Source: a virus | Length of the DNA stretch: 50,530 nt | Direction: 5' to 3' (one strand) | Virus record (IMG/VR): IMGVR_UViG_3300035661_000089 | Coordinates: 1-50,530 of that record | Part shown: positions 8,053-14,474 of the stretch, piece by piece | Layout of the letters: each line of letters opens with the position of its first letter | Position numbering within the stretch: the stretch's first letter is position 1 | Notes under the pieces: model-generated | Databases searched by the model: none | What the model saw: the letters and a program-made list of their open reading frames with translations, nothing else | Told to the model about the DNA's origin: nothing | Program-made: the position numbers and the translations under genes

Positions 8053-9524
8053 TGAGACAGTATTTCGCGATTAACAAGGTGGATGAAGAGCTCCGCATGG
8101 TGTGGGGTTACGCATCGACCGAGTCAGTGGACTCGCAAGGTGAGACCGTCACCAAGGATGCCATGAAGGCAGCTTGGGCGGACTATATGCAGTTCGCCAA
8201 CGTGCGCGAAATGCATCAGCCTTGGGCCGCTGGTGTTGTCAAGGAATACGAATTTGACGACGTTGGCGTCAAAATTGGCGCGAAGATCGTTGACGATTCT
8301 GCATGGCAGAAGGTCGTTGAGGGCGTCTATAAAGGGTTCAGCATCGGAGGCAAGACATTGCCTGGTGGATATGACGCAACGACCAAGACCATCTCGGCCT
8401 TGAAGTTGACGGAAATCAGTCTCGTGGATCGTCCCGCCAATCCTGAGGCTCTGATCGAAATGTTCAAGGCGGATAACCCGGAGGACGACACGATGAAAAC
8501 TGCAGGCGCTTCGCCTGTCGACAAGGTCGCGGAGCTGATTAGCAAGGGCGCAATATCGTCCGAGCGCCTGCTCGAACTTGTCGAACAGGACATTACCAAG
8601 AGTTCCACTGAAACCAGTGCGCCGAGCACATCTGGCGACGGTGTGAATACTATAACCAATCCGCAAGCTGGGGCAAGCGTCACGCCGGAAGTCGAAAAGC
8701 CTGTGGAACCTTCCGCCTTGCAAAAGACCATCCGCGTCTTGGGCACTGGCGGTGACGAGCTGAAGAAATGCCTCTACGACGTCAGCTGGTTCAGCGATCT
8801 GGTGCAATCCCTCGCATGGCTTCAACGCTCCACAGCGTACGAAGCTGAAGCGGAAGGTGACGGCAGTACCATGCCCGCCAAGTTGGCGGCAGCGGTGCAA
8901 GCATTGGGCGACCTGCTTCTGCAGATGGCCCAGGAAGAAATTGGCGAGCTGATGGCGACGCTGGAAGTCCCTGAAGGCAGCGTTGATTCCCTGACCACAC
9001 TAACATCGGTTGTGGCCATGGCGGACAAGGGCGGTGACTTGAAGAAGGTCAACGATCTGATCGATGTGCTGAAAGCTGGTGCTCGCAATAGCTCCGCTGA
9101 CATGGAGCGCATCCAGAAGGCCCACGACCTGCTCATGGAACTCGGCGCCGCGTGCGGTGGCGAGACGGAAAAAGTATCCAAGGCTGACGTCGCTGGCAAG
9201 CTGAACAAAGCTGTCCACGATAGCGACATCCACAAGGCCCTCGGTCTGGTGGAAAAGGTCAGCGGCGAAATGGCTGCTTTGCGCAAGTCGTTCGACAAAC
9301 TCAATAGTGAGCATGACACCCTGAAGAAAGCAGTTGGCAAGATGCCTACCGCTCCCAAGGGTGCCTTGAAGGCCATTGGGAAGGGCGATGATGTGGGTGG
9401 ACAGTCCCCGGAAGCGGAGAAGCTGGACCCTGTATTCAAAGCAGACGGCACGATCGACGAAGTGGCCACAGCCGTTCGGAAGATTCATGCAGGCGGCGGA
9501 CGTCCAATCTTTGGACCACGCTAA
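8052..9524 (+). CDS. Prohead protease (XkdF-like) with C-terminal scaffold region
   Basis: 490 residues. The ATG at 8052 overlaps the portal stop (TGATG), so the TTG at 8049 is not needed. Residues 1-140 are an XkdF/Phage_protease-type domain: WGYASTESVDSQGE, REMHQPWAAGVV with the catalytic-type histidine, KGFSIGGKTLP and ISLVDRPANPEA. Residues from about 148 onward are long, charged and helical (LRKSFDKLNSEHDTLKKAV), the character of an internal scaffold. This is the lambda C/Nu3 arrangement, where protease and scaffold share one reading frame. A strong internal start at 8493 supports that reading. Confidence 0.82.
   Translation: MRQYFAINKVDEELRMVWGYASTESVDSQGETVTKDAMKAAWADYMQFANVREMHQPWAAGVVKEYEFDDVGVKIGAKIVDDSAWQKVVEGVYKGFSIGGKTLPGGYDATTKTISALKLTEISLVDRPANPEALIEMFKADNPEDDTMKTAGASPVDKVAELISKGAISSERLLELVEQDITKSSTETSAPSTSGDGVNTITNPQAGASVTPEVEKPVEPSALQKTIRVLGTGGDELKKCLYDVSWFSDLVQSLAWLQRSTAYEAEAEGDGSTMPAKLAAAVQALGDLLLQMAQEEIGELMATLEVPEGSVDSLTTLTSVVAMADKGGDLKKVNDLIDVLKAGARNSSADMERIQKAHDLLMELGAACGGETEKVSKADVAGKLNKAVHDSDIHKALGLVEKVSGEMAALRKSFDKLNSEHDTLKKAVGKMPTAPKGALKAIGKGDDVGGQSPEAEKLDPVFKADGTIDEVATAVRKIHAGGGRPIFGPR
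8493..9524 (+). CDS. Nested in-frame scaffold protein (internal start)
   Basis: Inside the protease gene an in-frame ATG at 8493 is preceded by GGAGG (8480-8484) with an 8-nt spacer, one of the best ribosome sites in the head operon. The 343-residue product (MKTAGASPVDKVAEL start) would contain only the helical scaffold region without the protease domain, like Nu3 inside gene C of lambda. It would form the core around which the capsid assembles and be degraded by the full-length protein. Inferred from start-site quality and domain layout; no protein evidence. Confidence 0.6.
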   Translation: MKTAGASPVDKVAELISKGAISSERLLELVEQDITKSSTETSAPSTSGDGVNTITNPQAGASVTPEVEKPVEPSALQKTIRVLGTGGDELKKCLYDVSWFSDLVQSLAWLQRSTAYEAEAEGDGSTMPAKLAAAVQALGDLLLQMAQEEIGELMATLEVPEGSVDSLTTLTSVVAMADKGGDLKKVNDLIDVLKAGARNSSADMERIQKAHDLLMELGAACGGETEKVSKADVAGKLNKAVHDSDIHKALGLVEKVSGEMAALRKSFDKLNSEHDTLKKAVGKMPTAPKGALKAIGKGDDVGGQSPEAEKLDPVFKADGTIDEVATAVRKIHAGGGRPIFGPR

Positions 9525-9590
9525 TTTCAACCACTGGACAAACCAAGGCATCCGCCGCAAGTCCGAATTCAACTTTAGGAGCTCACCACT

Positions 9591-11066
9591 ATGAACCCGA
9601 CACAAGATACCCTGGCCCTCGTCAAGGCCGCACTCGGAGCAGATGATATCTCGAAGAGCATCACTACCGCGAATGGCCTGATCGCTTACGATCTGCAAGC
9701 CCCCGCGAAAAACCTGTACCCTGTCTTCACGCCGCTGCGGAACCGCATTCCCCGCGTCGCTGGTGGCAAGGGCGTCGCAACAAACTGGAAGGTGATCAGT
9801 TCCATTGTGGGTTCAGGCTTCGACAATGGTGCCTGGATCCCTGAAGGTCAACGCTCGGGCCGCATGTCCTATTCGACCGCCCCCAAGGCTGCGAACTACG
9901 TGACGATCGGTGAAGAAGACAGCGTGACGTTCGAAGCTGTCAACGCTGGCAAGACGTTCGAAGACGTTCGTGCCACGATGGCTGTGCGTCTGCTCCAGAA
10001 GCTGATGCTGAAGGAAGAGACCGCGATCATCGGTGGCAATGCATCCCTGCAATTGGGCACTCCGACCGCTGCTACCCTGACCGCTACCGGTACTAGTGCG
10101 ACCCTGCCCGCGCAGACCTATTCGGTCATCGTGGTAGCCCTCACCCAAGAAGGCTACTTTAACAGCTCGCTAGCTGGCGGCGTTGCAACGACCAAGACGG
10201 TGACCGGCGCTGACGGCGCTGCCTACACGCTGAACGGCGGTTCGTCCAACAAGAGCGCATCTGCTACGCAAGCGATCACCCTCGGCCAGAGCCTGGGCGC
10301 TACCGTTCCGCTGATCAGTGGCGCTGTGGCTTATGCCTGGTTCGTCGGTTCCTCTGGTTCGGAAAAGCTGGAAGCCATTACCACTACCAACACCGTGACG
10401 TTTAGCGCCCCGCTGACTGGTGGGGCGCGTCAGGCTGCTACCGCAATCACCATCGATGCCTCCGCCAACCCTGGCCTGGCTTACGACGGTTTGTTGACCG
10501 CTGCCCTGAACCCTGCCAATGCTGCGTACGTGGCGAAGCTGGCTCCCGGCGGCACGTTGACCAGTTCGGGTCGCGGTTCCGTGGTGGAGATCGACACGCT
10601 ACTTCGCAGTATGTGGGACCAGTACCAACTGAGCCCGACGGTGATCTACATGAACTCGCAAGAGATCAACAACGTCACTCAGAAGTGCATGACTTCCTCC
10701 CAGGGTTCTTTGGTTCGTATGAACGCGAACGCTCAGAACATGAGCGAGCCTTATGCAGTTATTGCGGGCGGTGTGGTCAACAGCTACTTCAACCCGTTCA
10801 TGCCTGACGGCGGCGCAGTGATTCCGGTCAAGATCCACCCGAAGCTCCCTCCGGGCACCCTGATCGCTTATTGCGAAAACCTGCCGATTTACTACCAAAA
10901 CAACGAAGTGACGAACGTCGCCGAAATCAAGTGCCGTCAGGATTACTACCAAGTAGACTGGCCTCTGCGCACCCGCCAATATGAGACCGGCGTGTATTCG
11001 GAAGAAGTGCTGGCGATCTACGCGCCCTTCTCGCTGGGCGTGATCAGCAACATCACCAACGGCTAA
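9591..11066 (+). CDS. Major capsid protein with an inserted beta domain
   Basis: 491 residues; AGGAG at 9577-9581 precedes the ATG by 9 nt. The outer parts fit an HK97-fold capsid: a beta-rich N-terminal arm/E-loop region (TNWKVISSIVGSG, GEEDSVTFEAVNAG), a spine-helix-like segment (ATMAVRLLQKLMLKEETAIIGG) and a P-domain-like C-terminus (LPIYYQNNEVTNVAEIKCRQDYYQVDWPLRTRQY). Residues about 155-290 are an extra Thr/Ala/Ser-rich segment with alternating beta pattern (TYSVIVVALTQEGY, AYAWFVGSSGSE) resembling an Ig- or FnIII-like surface domain. I see no N-terminal propeptide in the protein itself. Followed by a perfect hairpin. Confidence 0.85.
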   Translation: MNPTQDTLALVKAALGADDISKSITTANGLIAYDLQAPAKNLYPVFTPLRNRIPRVAGGKGVATNWKVISSIVGSGFDNGAWIPEGQRSGRMSYSTAPKAANYVTIGEEDSVTFEAVNAGKTFEDVRATMAVRLLQKLMLKEETAIIGGNASLQLGTPTAATLTATGTSATLPAQTYSVIVVALTQEGYFNSSLAGGVATTKTVTGADGAAYTLNGGSSNKSASATQAITLGQSLGATVPLISGAVAYAWFVGSSGSEKLEAITTTNTVTFSAPLTGGARQAATAITIDASANPGLAYDGLLTAALNPANAAYVAKLAPGGTLTSSGRGSVVEIDTLLRSMWDQYQLSPTVIYMNSQEINNVTQKCMTSSQGSLVRMNANAQNMSEPYAVIAGGVVNSYFNPFMPDGGAVIPVKIHPKLPPGTLIAYCENLPIYYQNNEVTNVAEIKCRQDYYQVDWPLRTRQYETGVYSEEVLAIYAPFSLGVISNITNG

Positions 11067-11078
11067 GCAAGCAGACAA

Positions 11079-11098
11079 CAAGGGAGTTCGCTCCCTTG
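11079..11098 (+). terminator. Perfect UUCG hairpin after the capsid gene
   Basis: CAAGGGAG (11079-11086), loop TTCG, CTCCCTTG (11091-11098): eight pairs with the very stable UUCG tetraloop. There is no long T run after it (CCCCTTT), so it may be a partial terminator or an mRNA 3' stabiliser that lets capsid mRNA accumulate above downstream genes. Confidence 0.6.
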
Positions 11099-11117
11099 CC
11101 CCTTTCTGGAGAAGAAA

Positions 11118-11432
11118 ATGGAACAGCTCGAAACCGTGCAAAAACTGGATGGCGTGCGCCTTAGCGTACCCGCCGGTACTACGAGCGTGAATCACCAAGG
11201 ATTTGAATTCACAGCTGACGAAGATGGCACCATTGTCGTGCCCGCTTCAGCTGTGCCTATGCTGGGCGTGCATGGCTTCACCGCTTATGTACCCAAAGCC
11301 GGGAGCGATACCATTGCAAAGCGTGCAGCGGGCCCCGAAGCGGGCGACGCAGGCAGCAATCAGGGTGCGGCCAATACTACCTCACCGGCTACGCAAGCGA
11401 CAGCCCCTGCCGCCCCTTGGGCCAAGAAGTAA
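11118..11432 (+). CDS. Small head-region hypothetical
   Basis: 104 residues; GGAG six nt before ATG 11118. The first 60 residues look like a small beta fold (GVRLSVPAGTTSV, GFEFTADEDGTIVVP); the last 40 are a low-complexity Ala/Thr/Gly tail (AANTTSPATQATAPAAP). Its place between capsid and connector suits a minor head or decoration-associated protein. Not recognised. Confidence 0.6.
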   Translation: MEQLETVQKLDGVRLSVPAGTTSVNHQGFEFTADEDGTIVVPASAVPMLGVHGFTAYVPKAGSDTIAKRAAGPEAGDAGSNQGAANTTSPATQATAPAAPWAKK

Positions 11433-11447
11433 GCGGAGCGAACTGCT

Positions 11448-12056
11448 ATGACGACCCCGATCGCAACCCTGGCCGACCTGAAGACGTTCGCTGGCATCAC
11501 TACGAACAACACTGACGCGGTGTTGACGATGTTGCTCACGTCCTCGTTGGCCGCGATCGGTGCCTTCTGCAACCGAGATTTCACCAGTGCTCAGCGAACT
11601 GAATATCGCGACGGAAACGACGCCACCAGGATGCAGACGGTGGGCTACCCGATCACAGCTTTCAGCTCCTTGAACATTGACGGTCAAAACATTCCCGCCT
11701 CTGTCAACGGAGGCTCCGGATACATCTTTGTTCAGAATGGGAGGATGCTGATCCTGAAGGGTTACAGCTTCACCCGGGGCGACCGCAATGTGGTCATGAC
11801 CTACACGGCAGGGTTCGGCGACGCTGGTGGGCTTGCACCTTGGCCCGACGACCTCAAGATGGCGCTGCTGATGTACGTGACCACACGGTTCAAAGAGCGT
11901 GACCGCTTGGGCATCGGTAGCAAGTCACTCGCAGGCGAGTCCATCACGTTCACGGACGGTCCGTCAGGAACGTCTTCCTCCAGCGGCGGTATCCCGTCAG
12001 CTGCTCGCGACGTGTTGTTCAACTACTTGAACAACGTACCGGAGAGCGGTCAATGA
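11448..12056 (+). CDS. Head-tail connector (gp6-like)
   Basis: 202 residues. The N-terminal helical pattern (ATLADLKTFAGI, TDAVLTMLLTSSLAAIGAFCNRDF) followed by a beta hairpin (TVGYPITAFSSLNIDG) and a second helix (PWPDDLKMALLMYVTTRFKERDRLG) is the phage gp6/DUF3199-type connector layout, which forms a ring below the portal. GGAG lies 9 nt before the ATG. The Ser/Gly-rich tail is disordered. The 3' end overlaps the next gene by ATGA. Confidence 0.7.
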   Translation: MTTPIATLADLKTFAGITTNNTDAVLTMLLTSSLAAIGAFCNRDFTSAQRTEYRDGNDATRMQTVGYPITAFSSLNIDGQNIPASVNGGSGYIFVQNGRMLILKGYSFTRGDRNVVMTYTAGFGDAGGLAPWPDDLKMALLMYVTTRFKERDRLGIGSKSLAGESITFTDGPSGTSSSSGGIPSAARDVLFNYLNNVPESGQ

Positions 12057-12571
12057 CGATAACTGCAACCATTCGCGGGGAACCGCAACTCCGTCGGCGA
12101 CTGTCTGACGTTGAGGTAAAGGCTTTCGCCAGCGTCGAAACTGCTGTGAAGCGTGAGGCGTTGAGTCTTGTAGCATACATCAAAGCCAACAAGCTATCTG
12201 ATCAGGTGCTCAAGGTTCGCACTGGGCGTCTTCGCCGTTCAATCACAGCTCGTTTCGAGGGCGAGGGAACGGGAAACTTTCGAGCATTCGTCGGAACGAA
12301 TGTGAAGTACGCGAGGGCGCACGAACTCGGATTCGAGGGTGCGGTGAAAGTCTCGGAACACCCTGTTCGGGAGTTCCAGAGAATACAATCGATAGCATTC
12401 GGCAAGCAGATGAAGGCTCCTCGGATGGTAACGGTAAGGGCGCACACGGTGAAGGCGCACTTACTGAACATGAAGGTTCCGGCCCGTCCGTTTCTTTCCA
12501 CTTCGCTGGAAGAGAATAAGGACCGCATCACAGGAAACCTTCGGAAAGCTATTGCGGAGGCCTTGCGATGA
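12053..12571 (+). CDS. HK97 gp10-like tail completion/joining protein
   Basis: 172 residues, starting in the stop of the connector gene. The pattern of an N-terminal helix ending in a TGRLRRSI motif (residues about 59-66), FVGTNVKYARAHELG (about 83-98) and PARPFLSTSLEENKDRI near the end is the signature of HK97 gp10-type head closure/tail joining proteins. It links the connector ring to the tail. Overlaps the next gene by ATGA. Confidence 0.8.
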   Translation: MTITATIRGEPQLRRRLSDVEVKAFASVETAVKREALSLVAYIKANKLSDQVLKVRTGRLRRSITARFEGEGTGNFRAFVGTNVKYARAHELGFEGAVKVSEHPVREFQRIQSIAFGKQMKAPRMVTVRAHTVKAHLLNMKVPARPFLSTSLEENKDRITGNLRKAIAEALR

Positions 12572-12999
12572 ACTTGATTCCTAATCGCGAGACCGCTTAT
12601 GTGGCTCTGTTCAACAGGCTGAGCGGGATTGCAATGCTGAAGAGCTGCACCCGTAGGCTGAAGCACTGGCAGGACGTAGCCGCTGAAGATCAGCCCGCGC
12701 TCTACATGGAGCACACGGGTGAGTCAGCTTCTATCGTTCGCGGACAACCCGCTCGCATTGTACTCGAGGTGAATCTTTGGGTCTATGCGCGAAGCGAAGG
12801 AAACCCGGTTGGCCCGGTGATCAATCCGGTGCTGGATGCGATTGGGGCGGCTCTGCTGCCACAAAATGAAGGAGACCACACTCTGACCCTCGGTGGGATC
12901 GTTCATCACTGCTGGATCGAGGGTTCAACGCAAATCTTTGAGGGCGACTTGGGAGAAGAGGCTGTGGCCATTATTCCAGTCAAACTTCTTGTCACTTAA
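12568..12999 (+). CDS. Tail terminator protein
   Basis: 143 residues. Order (connector, gp10-like, this gene, tail tube) and the alpha-beta layout (N-terminal helix NRETAYVALFNRLSG, then strands ALYMEHTGE, ARIVLEVNLWVYAR, and a terminal strand AIIPVKLLV) fit the lambda gpU-like tail terminator family that caps the tube and stops its growth. Assignment rests mostly on position and fold pattern. Confidence 0.65.
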   Translation: MNLIPNRETAYVALFNRLSGIAMLKSCTRRLKHWQDVAAEDQPALYMEHTGESASIVRGQPARIVLEVNLWVYARSEGNPVGPVINPVLDAIGAALLPQNEGDHTLTLGGIVHHCWIEGSTQIFEGDLGEEAVAIIPVKLLVT

Positions 13000-13010
13000 A
13001 GGAGCACATC

Positions 13011-13772
13011 ATGCAATTTATGTTCGGTTCAGGCGTTTTTTGGGGCACTCCGCTTCAGGACGTAAGCGGTAACGCAATCACCAATCCCACGCCAGTTCAG
13101 CTGGGCGTCATGCAGGACATCTCGATTGACATCAGTTTCGACCTCAAAGAGCTGTACGGTCAGAGCCAGTTTCCCGTGGCAGTGGGCCGTGGCAAGGGGA
13201 AAATGACAGGCAAGGCCAAGGTGGCTCAGGTCAACGGCGCGGCACTGAATTCACTGTTGTTCGGCCAGACCACTACGGCAGGCCTGACAGCTGATTACTA
13301 CGACGTCACAGGGGCTGCAATTCCAACGACGCCCTATCAGATCACCATCATCCCTCCGAACTCTGGAACTTTCGCTTACGATCTTGGAGTGCGCGATGCC
13401 AACGGTGTCCCAATGACCCGTGTAGCGTCTGCCCCTGCGACGGGACAATACAGCATCGCGGGTGCTGTATATACGTTCGCTGCCCCAGACACCACTAAGA
13501 CGGTCTTCATCAGCTACCAATACACGGCGGCCAGTACCACGTCGCTCAAGAGTACGGTGAGGAATCTGGTCATGGGTCAGGCACCTGTATTCAAGGGCGA
13601 CCTCTACGTGCCTTACGCTGGCAAGTCGATGATCCTCACGATCCCAAATTGTGTTGCATCGAAGTGGACGCTGGCAACGAAACAGGACGACTTCGCTATT
13701 CCTGAATTCGACTTCAGTGGCTTTGCTGACGCGGCAGGTAATGCGCTCTACTGGTCCACGACCGATCTGTAA
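13011..13772 (+). CDS. Tail tube protein with an inserted beta domain
   Basis: 253 residues; AAAGGAG precedes the ATG by 6-7 nt. The ends show the tube pattern: QLGVMQDISIDISFDLKELYG then KGKMTGKAKVAQVNGAALN, and later KGDLYVPYAGKSMILTIPNC and a final strand. Residues about 108-172 are an inserted domain (TPYQI, GVPMTRVASAPATGQYSIAG, VYTFAAPD, VFISYQYT) that also occurs inside the tail-tip protein at 21590-21787. The insertion probably decorates the outside of the tail. A perfect hairpin follows the gene. Confidence 0.8.
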   Translation: MQFMFGSGVFWGTPLQDVSGNAITNPTPVQLGVMQDISIDISFDLKELYGQSQFPVAVGRGKGKMTGKAKVAQVNGAALNSLLFGQTTTAGLTADYYDVTGAAIPTTPYQITIIPPNSGTFAYDLGVRDANGVPMTRVASAPATGQYSIAGAVYTFAAPDTTKTVFISYQYTAASTTSLKSTVRNLVMGQAPVFKGDLYVPYAGKSMILTIPNCVASKWTLATKQDDFAIPEFDFSGFADAAGNALYWSTTDL

Positions 13773-13783
13773 TCTGTAACCAC

Positions 13784-13810
13784 AGCAAGCGGGTTTGCCG
13801 CCCGCTTGCT
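13784..13810 (+). terminator. Hairpin after the tail tube gene
   Basis: AGCAAGCGGG (13784-13793), loop of 7 nt, CCCGCTTGCT (13801-13810): ten perfect pairs, without a following T run. As with the hairpin after the capsid gene, it sits directly behind a gene needed in very high copy number, so an attenuating or mRNA-stabilising role is likely. Confidence 0.6.
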
Positions 13811-13830
13811 CAACATTCCTGGAGAATAAA

Positions 13831-14163
13831 ATGGGTGAAACCAAAGACGTGAAAGTGCAAGGGCAAGTGATTACCCTCGGCAGTGAAGAATATGTTCTTC
13901 CTCCCCTGCCCCTGATCAAGATGTCTTCGATCAAGCGGCTGATGTCCGGTGGCGACTTCACCGAGGACGAAGAATATGTCGGTTCTTTGGTTAACGCCAT
14001 TTACTGGAGTCTGAAACGCAACTATCCGCAGATGGACCGCGAAACCGTGGAACTGAACCTGGATATGGCGAACTTCCAAGCGGTGATGGATGCGTTCATG
14101 ACAACGAACAAGATGACCCCGAAAGCTGGTGCGCCTGCGACGGGGGAAGCTACGGCGAGCTGA
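13831..14163 (+). CDS. Tail assembly chaperone, short form (gpG-like)
   Basis: 110 residues; GGAG about 7 nt before ATG 13831, which is better than the in-frame start at 13795 that lies in the hairpin. It sits between tail tube and tape measure, where the lambda G/GT pair is found. It chaperones the tape measure protein during tube assembly and is not in the virion. The product ends in ATGEATAS, just after a slippery G run that can shift ribosomes into the longer form. Confidence 0.75.
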   Translation: MGETKDVKVQGQVITLGSEEYVLPPLPLIKMSSIKRLMSGGDFTEDEEYVGSLVNAIYWSLKRNYPQMDRETVELNLDMANFQAVMDAFMTTNKMTPKAGAPATGEATAS

Positions 14164-14474
14164 TCGACTGGGACGAGGTCATTACCCATGTGGCCATCAG
14201 TACGGGATGGACGTTGGATTATGTGGGATGGCATGTCGATCTTCCTCGCCTGGGGACGTTGAACAAGTATTGGAAGAAGTTCCCTCCCGTCCATGTTCTT
14301 GTCGCGTCGTATGTCGGTTATGAAGCGCCTGCGGATGTCGATCTTAAGCCTGAAGAGGTTAAGGCATCGCAGGAGGATATGATGCAGGAATTCATGGCGA
14401 GTATCCCGACCCGTGCATTCCAGAAACCAGTGGTAAAGCATGGCGACGGATCAGAACCTAGAACTTCTAATTAG
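13831..14474 (+). CDS. Tail assembly chaperone, -1 frameshift form (gpGT-like)
   Basis: A -1 frame reads across the end of the short form and is open until 14474, with no good start of its own. The joined frame reads GELIDWDEVITHVAISTGWT, then LPRLGTLNKYWKKFPPVH, a helical pattern typical of T-domain chaperones. The likely shift is at GGGGGAA, 14142-14148, read G-GGG-GAA in the zero frame, giving about 215 residues in all. The 3' end overlaps the tape measure start at 14440. Frameshifting here is inferred from family rule and sequence, not measured. Confidence 0.7.
14142..14148 (+). promoter_or_regulatory. Slippery heptamer for -1 frameshifting
   Basis: GGGGGAA fits X-XXY-YYZ loosely: GGG stays paired with GGG and GAA re-pairs with GGA after a one-base slip. 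It lies six codons before the zero-frame stop (14161-14163) and where the -1 frame already reads as the chaperone T domain. Confidence 0.6.

Noticed and set aside
8124-8900. 258-codon minus-strand frame in the protease gene
   Set aside because: Opposite a strongly supported structural gene in a rightward operon; no promoter or ribosome site.
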